64,000 nt of DNA from Helicobacter bilis (lineage in GTDB: Bacteria > Campylobacterota > Campylobacteria > Campylobacterales > Helicobacteraceae), in assembly GCF_001999985.1 (NCBI RefSeq), contig NZ_CP019645.1, positions 806,001-870,000 on the forward strand. The letters are read 5' to 3'. Position numbers and translations under genes: made by a program. Shown one piece after another: positions 1 through 6,354 of this stretch (positions within the stretch are counted from its first letter, which is position 1; the number at the start of each line of letters is the position of its first letter). Below the pieces are notes generated by a model. The model was not told the DNA's origin, did not search any database, and saw nothing but the letters and a program-made list of their open reading frames with translations.

Positions 1-1546
1 CATTTTTTACATTCTCTAACTCTTTTTGTATATGCGTTTGCAAAGTAGGGCTAATTGTGCTTTGAGTTAGCTCTTGTATTAAATCTTGTTTTGCTTGCTC
101 TTTTGCTTGTTCTAAGTTTTGCATTAAGGCTTCTAACTCTTGCTTTTTAATCTCTAGTTCCTCTTTTGCTAGGGCAAGTTTTTCTAACTCCGCTTCAATG
201 TCGCTTTCTTGTTTAAGTGCTTCTAGGGCATCTTGTATTTCTGTGAAACCGCTTTGAATACGCATAAAAGCGATATGGGCTGCCGCTTCTGCTTCAGCCC
301 TTAATAATTCATCATTCTTTAATATCTCTTTTGCCTTTTCTTTCAAGGCAAGTGCTACGAAATCTTTTACTACCGCATGACTTAGCTTCTCTTGTAATAA
401 CTCTAGGACTAGATTCTCAAACCGCTTTATCACTTCCTCATTTGCAATTAAAGCGTTTAATATTGCTTCTTGTGTGAGATTTGTTACAAAATATAAAGCT
501 ACTTGCTTAATGCTTTCATCAGTTATAGAATCTTTTTCTAGCAAAATGTGTTCTGTTGTGCTTTGTGTAACTATGTTTATAATCTCTTGCTTTAGTGATT
601 CTATTTCAAAGCTATTATGAAGTCTTTCTAAAATCTCTTGCAGCATAGAGTCTTTATGTGATTTAATATAGTTATCAAACTCTAGCAAAACGATTTTACA
701 CGCCTCCCTAAACGCTTCTTTTTCCCTGTCTAAATCATTTATATAAGTTTGCTTTGTTTCTAGTAAATTTTCTTTCAAAGATTCTATATACGCATTTAAG
801 TCTTGTATTTTATTTTCTGCGTTAAATTTCGTTTCATTGATATATAACAAAAAGTCGTTTTTAACCCCTGCAATCGCTTCTTTTAACTCATTTTTTAAGC
901 TTTCAGCATTAACATTATTTGCTACAAACTCGCTTATTTTTGTTTGCAACTCTTGCATTAAGACTTCATTTAGGGCTTGTTGCTCTAAGGCGGCTTTTAT
1001 TACTTCATTTAAGTCGATTTGACTTTGTAAAAGCTGTATTAACTCTGTTTTTGTTTCTTCTTTAATGTGTGGCAGGGTTTGTTTTAGATTCTCTTTTAGG
1101 GCATTTTGCGTGTTTTCTTGTATGGAATCGATTAGGCTTTGTGTGTTTTTAAGATTGTCTATAATCACATTTAAGTCGATTTCATTATGCAAATTATCTG
1201 TTTTTTGTGTGATTATTTCATGTATTTTTGCGCTTACTTCTTGTTGTAGCGTGGTTTTAAAAGTCTCCAAAAAGATATTTGCATTTTTTTCTAAGTCTTG
1301 TTGTAACTCTGGCTTTAAGTCTTTTAACTCTCTTTTAACCCATTTTGTAGTAATGTCTTGGTATTCATTAGCCTCACTCTCTAGCTTGTTTTCTAGATGT
1401 CTTGTAGCCCTTTCTAAATCGCTTTTTAACTGCCTGCTTACTTGTTGCAAGTCTGTATAAAGTGTTTCATAAAGCTCGGTGTTGTCTTGTGTGTTTAGGG
1501 TGTTGAGTTGGTTTTGGAGTTGGGTTAGTTTTTCAGCGAGTAGCAT
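1..1546 (-). CDS. Long coiled-coil phage protein, probably tail fibre (partial)
   Basis: The frame is open from an ATG at 1546 to the window edge, so the C-terminus is missing. About 515 residues are visible, almost all charged heptad-type helix rich in Glu, Lys, Leu and Gln, with no recognisable enzyme motif. The start is fixed by AAAAGGATAAAACA just upstream. An in-frame ATGAAAGCT lies further upstream inside the hairpin element at 1583-1710 and is probably not the start. Together with the coiled-coil genes at 6355 and 8871 this suggests a fibre, needle or structural rod; the family is not identified. Confidence 0.75.
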   Translation of the reverse strand, partial: MLLAEKLTQLQNQLNTLNTQDNTELYETLYTDLQQVSRQLKSDLERATRHLENKLESEANEYQDITTKWVKRELKDLKPELQQDLEKNANIFLETFKTTLQQEVSAKIHEIITQKTDNLHNEIDLNVIIDNLKNTQSLIDSIQENTQNALKENLKQTLPHIKEETKTELIQLLQSQIDLNEVIKAALEQQALNEVLMQELQTKISEFVANNVNAESLKNELKEAIAGVKNDFLLYINETKFNAENKIQDLNAYIESLKENLLETKQTYINDLDREKEAFREACKIVLLEFDNYIKSHKDSMLQEILERLHNSFEIESLKQEIINIVTQSTTEHILLEKDSITDESIKQVALYFVTNLTQEAILNALIANEEVIKRFENLVLELLQEKLSHAVVKDFVALALKEKAKEILKNDELLRAEAEAAAHIAFMRIQSGFTEIQDALEALKQESDIEAELEKLALAKEELEIKKQELEALMQNLEQAKEQAKQDLIQELTQSTISPTLQTHIQKELENVKN

Positions 1547-1582
1547 TGTTTTATCCTTTTGTTTTAATCTTTTCTTTGTTGT

Positions 1583-1710
1583 AGCTTTCATCTTGGTTAT
1601 GCGATTTAAGGGATTAAGTAGTTTTTATGATAGTCATTACCGCTTAAGGTAACTCCCATCATAAAAACTACTTAAAACCCATAAAGCCATAACGCAATCT
1701 TAGAAAGCTT
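1583..1710 (-). repeat. Family A hairpin element
   Basis: Terminal AGCTTTCAT and GAAAGCT pair; 16-bp perfect arms at 1616-1631 and 1658-1673 enclose the core GTCATTACC-loop-GGTAACTCC. It lies directly 5' of the fibre gene at 1546. Confidence 0.85.
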
Positions 1711-1786
1711 TGTTTGCTTTTCCTTGTCATGTTGCGTTACAAAATATCCAACAATTAAAGCATATCTACGCTGTAAATTAAAGGGG

Positions 1787-2017
1787 TTATTTTGTAGTCT
1801 TTTTGCCTGTCCTGCAAAACTCTAAATCGTTTTCAATAAACTTGTAATATGCCCTTAAATACGTTTGAAACTCTGTAAAGTCATTATAATCTTTTGCTTG
1901 TGGTTTTATTCTCTCTGGAATCTCGCATTTTGTAGGGATTAAAACCTCTTTTATAACGACTTTTTCTGCACATGCTATAAAAAACAAAGGAATTGCAACT
2001 AACATTAAATATTTCAT
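1787..2017 (-). CDS. Small lipoprotein, possibly outer spanin (Rz1-like)
   Basis: A 76-residue protein whose N-terminus is a short signal peptide ending in a lipobox (FFIAC), followed by a basic and proline-containing segment (VLIPTKCEIPERIKP). The ATG at 2017 is preceded by TAAAGGATACAGA; a longer in-frame ATG at 2035 has no such site. Small phage lipoproteins of this layout often act as outer-membrane spanins. A candidate inner-membrane partner (TM plus coiled coil) is at 28662, far away, so the spanin role is inference. Confidence 0.6.
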   Translation of the reverse strand: MKYLMLVAIPLFFIACAEKVVIKEVLIPTKCEIPERIKPQAKDYNDFTEFQTYLRAYYKFIENDLEFCRTGKKTTK

Positions 2018-2038
2018 TCTGTATCCTTTAGGCAATAG

Positions 2039-2464
2039 CTACTTTATTTGCTCTTTATATTCTGTTAAAGGGACTCTATTTTCATGCCTACTTATTCCGC
2101 TTAATTCTTGTTCGATTCGATTGTAGCTACTATTATAAAGCTTAATGCAGCCATAAGTCTGGTTTATCTCATATAGCTTAACAAAGTTTTCAATCTGTTC
2201 TCTTTCCTCATAATCGCTACTTTTATGCCTTTCATACTGCATAAAATAATCTAGGTTTTCAATCTGTATTTTATGAAATCTAGGCTTTGTATGCGGTAAT
2301 AACTCAAATTCTATCGCCCCACTTCCTTGCATAACATAAAAAGGTGTATCATTAAACATATAATTTTCATTCACCTTTAAAAGCTTTGTCCCTGCCATTA
2401 TCATGCTTATTTTGTGTTTGTGGGTTATGTAGCCGTCTTCATTAAAGATTACCATTCGATACAT
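2039..2464 (-). CDS. Phage protein of unknown function
   Basis: A 141-residue soluble protein, not recognised. The N-terminal half looks beta-rich (MVIFNEDGYITHKHK) and the C-terminal half charged and helical. AAAGGAAACCG precedes the ATG. It sits immediately upstream of the lipoprotein gene (21 bp gap) and directly downstream of a family B hairpin, so the two genes probably form one cassette. Location among tail genes suggests a minor tail or lysis-associated protein, but nothing in the sequence decides this. Confidence 0.6.
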   Translation of the reverse strand: MYRMVIFNEDGYITHKHKISMIMAGTKLLKVNENYMFNDTPFYVMQGSGAIEFELLPHTKPRFHKIQIENLDYFMQYERHKSSDYEEREQIENFVKLYEINQTYGCIKLYNSSYNRIEQELSGISRHENRVPLTEYKEQIK

Positions 2465-2487
2465 TTTTTCGGTTTCCTTTGTAAATA

Positions 2488-2615
2488 ATCTTGCGTTGTC
2501 TTGCGGCTGCTTTTAAATGATTCTTCGCTCAAGGCTCGGTCATTATCGTTTAGATAACTCCCTTCGCCTTTCACTCGAAAACATTTAAAATCAGCTCGCA
2601 ATACTTCCGCATTCG
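2488..2615 (-). repeat. Family B hairpin element (sense orientation, 5' of gene)
   Basis: Core CGGTCATTATC-loop-GATAACTCCC flanked by arms CTTTTAAATGATTCTTCGCTC and GAGTGAAAGGCGA-type complements; terminal TTGCGTTGTCTTGCGG faces the ORF at 2464. Confidence 0.8.
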
Positions 2616-2663
2616 CCACTTACTTTTTGCGGGCATGTTGTAAAAAAGTAGAGTTTTGCTAAC

Positions 2664-3230
2664 TTAAATCCTTATGTTTTTGGTCAATAAACTCTGCTTC
2701 TCTTGCGCCCTATTTAATTGCGTCCTTAACTCATCTTTTAAATCTGTAAATAAAGCCTTAGCGTTTTTAATATGCTCTATTGGTTTATCTAGCATAATAA
2801 AAAGACTTAAGGTTGCCCCTTGCAATAATGCCCTTAAGAAAAGATGACTTAAAGGAATATCTTCAGCATCATTATCAATATAAAAGCTACCTAAAATCTC
2901 TAAAGCGCCTGTGCTAAAAGGCTCTAGCCTTACACTTTGCGTGTCTAATACGATTAATTTTGTAGCATTATCATGTATTGCACTGCTTAATCTCTGCAAA
3001 GAGATTACGCTGTTATTAAACTTTGCTTGATAGATATAAGCAATGTTTTTAATCTTTATTGCCTTGTCTGTATCTAGTGTTTCTGTATGGATACAGACAT
3101 TTTGTTTAAATTCACTGATTAAATCATTTGCGCTTTGGATAATCACTTGTTTAATGAGATTTTCACTTAAAGTGCGTGAATTTCCCATTTTTTCTTTTAA
3201 AAGCTCGGTTAGCGTTTGGAGTTCTAACAT
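2664..3230 (-). CDS. Phage protein of unknown function, structural candidate
   Basis: A 188-residue mainly helical protein with a hydrophobic stretch near residues 135-150 (LFLRALLQGATLSLFIML). AAAGGATTTAC precedes the ATG. No family recognised. It lies among fibre and tail genes, between the cassettes at 2039 and 4044, and is followed at its 3' side by a family B hairpin. A virion or assembly role is inferred from position only. Confidence 0.6.
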   Translation of the reverse strand: MLELQTLTELLKEKMGNSRTLSENLIKQVIIQSANDLISEFKQNVCIHTETLDTDKAIKIKNIAYIYQAKFNNSVISLQRLSSAIHDNATKLIVLDTQSVRLEPFSTGALEILGSFYIDNDAEDIPLSHLFLRALLQGATLSLFIMLDKPIEHIKNAKALFTDLKDELRTQLNRAQEKQSLLTKNIRI

Positions 3231-3296
3231 GTAAATCCTTTATAAAGTTTTGTTTGTTTTGAAATTTGTCTCATTGAGATGAAGTAAAAACCTCTT

Positions 3297-3371
3297 TGTC
3301 ATTTTGAGCGTGTGCTGAAAAATCCTTTTTGCAAATAAAAAGATGTTTGGGCTAACGCCTCAACGAGACAA
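3297..3371. repeat. Family C inverted repeat (MITE-like)
   Basis: TTTGTCATTTTGAGCGTGTG at one end and GCTAACGCCTCAACGAGACA at the other form imperfect inverted ends around an AAAGATGTTTGG motif. Copies of this family recur at least 13 times in the prophage. Confidence 0.8.
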
Positions 3372-3452
3372 GAAAAGGGCAAAAATTAAAAAAGCAAAAC
3401 AAATACAAATGAAATTAAACAAGTTTTTTATACTGAAATAAAGGGGGTTAAA

Positions 3453-3479
3453 AAAGATATGCTGTGCGAACATATCTTT
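3453..3479. other. Perfect 9-bp stem-loop
   Basis: AAAGATATG pairs with CATATCTTT around a 9-nt loop. It is followed by purine-rich AGAAAGGAAGTAAGG. There is no gene here; the site lies 110 bp upstream of the D1 promoter. It may be a terminator or leader hairpin. Confidence 0.5.
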
Positions 3480-3588
3480 AGAAAGGAAGTAAGGAAAAAG
3501 GATAGGACCTTTTACAGCCCCGTTAGAATTATAACAGGTTTTAAAGTATTTAAGAAGTTTTTTATAAGCTTTAATTATGTGTTTGTAG

Positions 3589-3671
3589 TATAATTTTGTT
3601 GCCGCTTGAGTTTGCAGACTTAAGCGGTAATATTTCTCTTTTCTAGCAAGAGCAGAAAGGAGGTATATTAA
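3589..3671 (+). promoter_or_regulatory. Family D leader: promoter, 5' hairpin and SD-hiding hairpin (copy 1)
   Basis: A TATAAT box (3589-3594) is followed by a 9-bp hairpin (CCGCTTGAG 3602-3610 with CTTAAGCGG 3619-3627). CTCTTTTCT (3636-3644) can then pair fully with AGAAAGGAG (3654-3662), which is the Shine-Dalgarno of the peptide gene at 3672. A second, unpaired AGAAAGGAGG occurs after the peptide gene, ahead of a short ORF at 3806. Confidence 0.75.
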
Positions 3672-3737
3672 ATGATAAACAAGCTTATTATAATAGCTTT
3701 ATTGCTATTTGTTCTTTTTGTTAGTGTGGCATATTAA
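3672..3737 (+). CDS. 21-residue hydrophobic peptide, candidate type I toxin (copy 1)
   Basis: The pattern is MINK, then IIIALLLF, then VLFVSVAY. One short basic N-terminus, one membrane-length hydrophobic segment and a C-terminal S-x-A-Y make it look like Ibs-type type I toxins; that likeness is by eye. Two near-identical paralogues lie at 5037 and 30291. It is on the plus strand, against the late genes, with a strong AGAAAGGAGG site buried in a hairpin. A perfect TATAAT also reads on the minus strand inside the ORF and could drive an antisense RNA over the start site. Confidence 0.7.
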   Translation: MINKLIIIALLLFVLFVSVAY

Positions 3738-3910
3738 CAAAATTTAGTAAATATTACAATTTGTTACAATGCTAGATAGTAACAGAAAGGAGGCTTTGTT
3801 TTATCATGTTTATTTATGGGTGTTACTTTTTTGTTGCCAACTTAAATCAGATTCTAAGATTTACATTATAGCTTTAAGGGCTTTTTTGAAAAAATAGCTA
3901 TCGGTTATAA
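3738..3910 (+). other. Downstream part of family D copy 1 and truncated hairpin arm
   Basis: It holds a TGTTAC/GTAACA hairpin, a second strong AGAAAGGAGG, and a possible 21-codon ORF at 3806-3871. An arm GGGCTTTTTTGAAAAAATAGC identical to the one at 5380 breaks off at about 3900 where a family B copy begins, so two repeats have recombined here. Confidence 0.45.
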
Positions 3911-4045
3911 AGTTTAGAGACCAAGCGTGAAGTATTTTTGATTGATTTTAAATGTTTTCAAGCGAGGGGCGAAGGGAGTGTATATTAAATACATGACCGA
4001 GCTTTGAGTGCAGAATCATTTAAAAGCAACAAAAAGACAAACGCT
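3911..4045 (+). repeat. Family B hairpin element (3' of gene)
   Basis: Core GGGAGTGTAT-loop-ATACATGACCG lies between arms GATTTTAAATG...and...CATTTAAAAGC; terminal AAAAAGACAAACGCTA reaches the stop codon of the gene at 4044. Confidence 0.85.
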
Positions 4046-4889
4046 AAGCTTGTATAAGTGGTAAATCATAACTTATAACATTATCCTTAACTACAATATA
4101 AATATGTGTCTCAATCCATGTTCCCTGAATATTTTTCGCCCTAAATCCTATCTTATACAATCCTTCCTTATCTTTGCTAAACACCATTACACGCCCTTTT
4201 ATAATCTCATTATCTAGCATAAATTCGCATTCATTATTACTGAAAATATGCATTCCATAGAGTTCTAGCGTTTCGTTTGTTTGTATCTCTTTTTTCACTG
4301 CATAAATGAAAATATCTTGACTTCCAGCACCAAGTAGCATAATTTCATTACTTCTATTGACTAGATTTTCAATACATTTATTCAGTTTAGAATCTAGATT
4401 TACATCTTCTGTATCTTTGATTTTTGAAATAATATCAATCGCATTGCTTATATGATTATTCCCGTTTTTATCGCTTTGACTTAGGGCGTTTAGATTGCTT
4501 GCATTGGCGATTATTTGCATTAACTGCGTGTAGATATTTGCCCTTTGTATATTTGCATTATCTGTAACGCTAATCTTTGTTACATAAGCTTGGATTACAC
4601 TTATAATTGCTTCACTTAATGCCTTTGTAGCTTCTGCCTTTGCCCTTATCACATTTATTTCTAGCTCCACCCTTTTTTGATATAGGCTAAATTCTAGCTC
4701 CTTTTCTCTTTGCATGAGTTCTTGCAGCCTTAAAGCATTATTACATGCAATCTCAAATATCTTTATATCTAACTGGGCTTTTTCATTTGGGCTTAGATTT
4801 GCCCTATCAACTTCTTTTAAGAAAAAAGAATTATAGATTTTATTTTGTATTTCGTTTAGATTCTCAAAAAATTGATGTGTGTCTAGCAT
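4044..4889 (-). CDS. Phage protein of unknown function
   Basis: A 281-residue protein. Residues 1-110 are strongly helical with charged heptads (KEKELEFSLYQKRVELEINVIRAKAEATKAL); the last about 90 look beta-rich. No family is recognised. AAGGATTAAAA precedes the ATG. The stop codon lies inside the terminal motif of the adjoining hairpin element. Helical stalk plus beta-rich C-terminal domain is a layout seen in tail tip or fibre-associated proteins, but this is inference. Confidence 0.6.
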   Translation of the reverse strand: MLDTHQFFENLNEIQNKIYNSFFLKEVDRANLSPNEKAQLDIKIFEIACNNALRLQELMQREKELEFSLYQKRVELEINVIRAKAEATKALSEAIISVIQAYVTKISVTDNANIQRANIYTQLMQIIANASNLNALSQSDKNGNNHISNAIDIISKIKDTEDVNLDSKLNKCIENLVNRSNEIMLLGAGSQDIFIYAVKKEIQTNETLELYGMHIFSNNECEFMLDNEIIKGRVMVFSKDKEGLYKIGFRAKNIQGTWIETHIYIVVKDNVISYDLPLIQA

Positions 4890-4955
4890 TTTTAATCCTT
4901 AATTTATAGATAACAACAAAAAGATATAAAAAGGCTTGATTTAATTGTATTGTAG

Positions 4956-5036
4956 TATAATTTTATTACCGCTTGAGTTGGTAGCTTAAGCGGTAAATTT
5001 CTCTTTTCTAGCAAGAGTTAGAAAGGAGGGTTTGAC
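4956..5036 (+). promoter_or_regulatory. Family D leader (copy 2)
   Basis: It has the same order as copy 1: TATAAT at 4956-4961, hairpin CCGCTTGAG/CTTAAGCGG, then CTCTTTTCT paired with AGAAAGGAG ahead of the ATG at 5037. Loop bases differ from copy 1 while stems are kept. Confidence 0.75.
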
Positions 5037-5102
5037 ATGTTCAACAAAGTCATTATAATAGCTTTCTTGCTATTTGTGCTTTTTGTTAGTATCGCATATT
5101 AA
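5037..5102 (+). CDS. 21-residue hydrophobic peptide, candidate type I toxin (copy 2)
   Basis: The pattern is MFNK, then VIIIAFLLF, then VLFVSIAY. Differences from copies 1 and 3 are conservative (I/F, L/V, V/I), so the protein appears to be under selection. The AGAAAGGAGG ribosome site lies in the SD-hiding hairpin. A second AGAAAGGAGG downstream precedes a possible 30-codon hydrophobic ORF at 5172-5264, which may be chance because its end is read from a family C repeat. Confidence 0.7.
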   Translation: MFNKVIIIAFLLFVLFVSIAY

Positions 5103-5250
5103 CAAATTCTTTTAAATATTACAATTTGTTACAATGCTAGATAGTAACAGAAAGGAGGCTTTAAGTTTAACATGTTTTTACAAATAAATCAAAAATCCTT
5201 TTTTATTTGGTGTTATGCCTTTATTTCGTTACTTTACTTTGTCATACCGC

Positions 5251-5329
5251 TCTTGTCATGTTGAGGCAAAGGCAAAACATCTTTATTTTCATGCTAGTGA
5301 GATGTTTCGGCTTTGCCTCAACATGACAA
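5251..5329. repeat. Family C inverted repeat (MITE-like)
   Basis: CTTGTCATGTTGAGGCAAAG and CTTTGCCTCAACATGACA are inverted ends; inner AACATCT...AGATGTTTC also pair. Confidence 0.85.
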
Positions 5330-5344
5330 ATCTGCCTGTTTGCT

Positions 5345-5492
5345 TTAACTAGATTCTAAGATTTGCATTATGGCTTTAAGGGCTTTTTTGAAAAAATAGC
5401 TAGGAGTTACCTTTGTTGGTAATGACTAGCTTATTTTTTCAAAAATCGCTTAAATGTATAATCGAAGCTGAATCTTAAAAAAAGACAAACGC
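5345..5492 (+). repeat. A/B-type hairpin element, 3' of fibre gene
   Basis: Arms TTTTTTGAAAAAATAGCTA and TAGCTTATTTTTTCAAAAA enclose core GGAGTTACC-loop-GGTAATGAC. The terminal AAAAAGACAAACGCTTA reaches the stop of the gene at 5493. Confidence 0.8.
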
Positions 5493-6032
5493 TTACGCTA
5501 AAGGGGTTAAGCGAACAAACCCCTTATCCCCACTACTTCCAAAACTCGTAAAATTAATCCTTATGCTATCCCCTGCCCTAAAGAATAATATTATATGCTT
5601 TTTCTGTCCCTCTCGTGCGATTTTATAACTATTGTTATAATCCTGCCAACCAACACCCCGCCAACCTTTCCATTCTATATTGCCGCTAGAATCTCTAGTA
5701 ACATGCCAATAATACCTATAACGCTTCGTATTAATCCCCTCTAAACTACCACTTCCGCCAACAACTGAAAAATTCTTATCCTTGTGGTTTAGGTTTATAA
5801 AATTCCCCCTATTGCCATTTTGTGAGAAGTAGTTATCATAAGCGTTTCCGCTACCATGACTATTCCAAACATAATGCCCCTCTGTAAAGGTATGCCTCAA
5901 ATTCTCGTTTATATCCCCACTTCCTGCTTGCATTTGTGCTAAGAGTAAAAAGCTTCTGCCTGTGTTGTTTGTGATGATGTGTTCTGTGGTTTGTGCTGTG
6001 CCGGTGATTAATCGTTCTGCTACTTGCTGCAT
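5493..6032 (-). CDS. Phage tail fibre-type protein, possible receptor-binding tip
   Basis: A 179-residue protein with an N-terminal segment suited to trimer packing (TTEHIITNNTGRSFLLLAQMQAGSG). A Gly-, Asn-, Tyr- and Trp-rich beta domain follows, with repeated aromatic short strands (RYRYYWHVT, EWKGWRGVGWQDY). Such composition is typical of phage fibre tips or adhesins. AAAGGATAAAAA precedes the ATG. It directly follows, in transcription order, the long coiled-coil fibre gene at 6355. The receptor is unknown. Confidence 0.6.
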   Translation of the reverse strand: MQQVAERLITGTAQTTEHIITNNTGRSFLLLAQMQAGSGDINENLRHTFTEGHYVWNSHGSGNAYDNYFSQNGNRGNFINLNHKDKNFSVVGGSGSLEGINTKRYRYYWHVTRDSSGNIEWKGWRGVGWQDYNNSYKIAREGQKKHIILFFRAGDSIRINFTSFGSSGDKGFVRLTPLA

Positions 6033-6044
6033 TTTTTATCCTTT

Positions 6045-6160
6045 CGTAAAATATTCGTCTTTGTTATTTCATTTCAAAGATTAAGGTAAAAAATAGCTAG
6101 TCATTATCCCAAAAGATAACTCCTAGCTATTTTTTACCTTAAAGCTTTAAAAGCAAATAA
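6045..6160 (-). repeat. Family A-like hairpin element
   Basis: AAGGTAAAAAATAGCTAG pairs with CTAGCTATTTTTTACCTT around core TCATTATC-loop-GATAACTC. It lies directly 5' of the gene at 6032. Confidence 0.8.
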
Positions 6161-6231
6161 TCAAATACTAGAATATGGGTTTTTGTTTGCGTGGTTTGTT
6201 TTGCTTTTTGGCATATTGCCTTGTCATGTTG

Positions 6232-6350
6232 AGGCGTTAGCGTGAAGTATTTTTGATGAATTTTTGCGGTTTTCGAGTGAAAGGCGAAGGGAGTGTATAT
6301 TAAATACATGACCAAGCCTTGAGCGAAGAAGTCGCAAAAAGACAAACGCC
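6232..6350 (+). repeat. Family B hairpin element fused to a family C fragment
   Basis: A truncated CTTGTCATGTTGAGGCGTTA (6221-6240) runs straight into the B arm. Core GGGAGTGTAT-loop-ATACATGACC; terminal AAAAAGACAAACGCC borders the stop of the gene at 6355. Confidence 0.8.
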
Positions 6351-6354
6351 TAAC

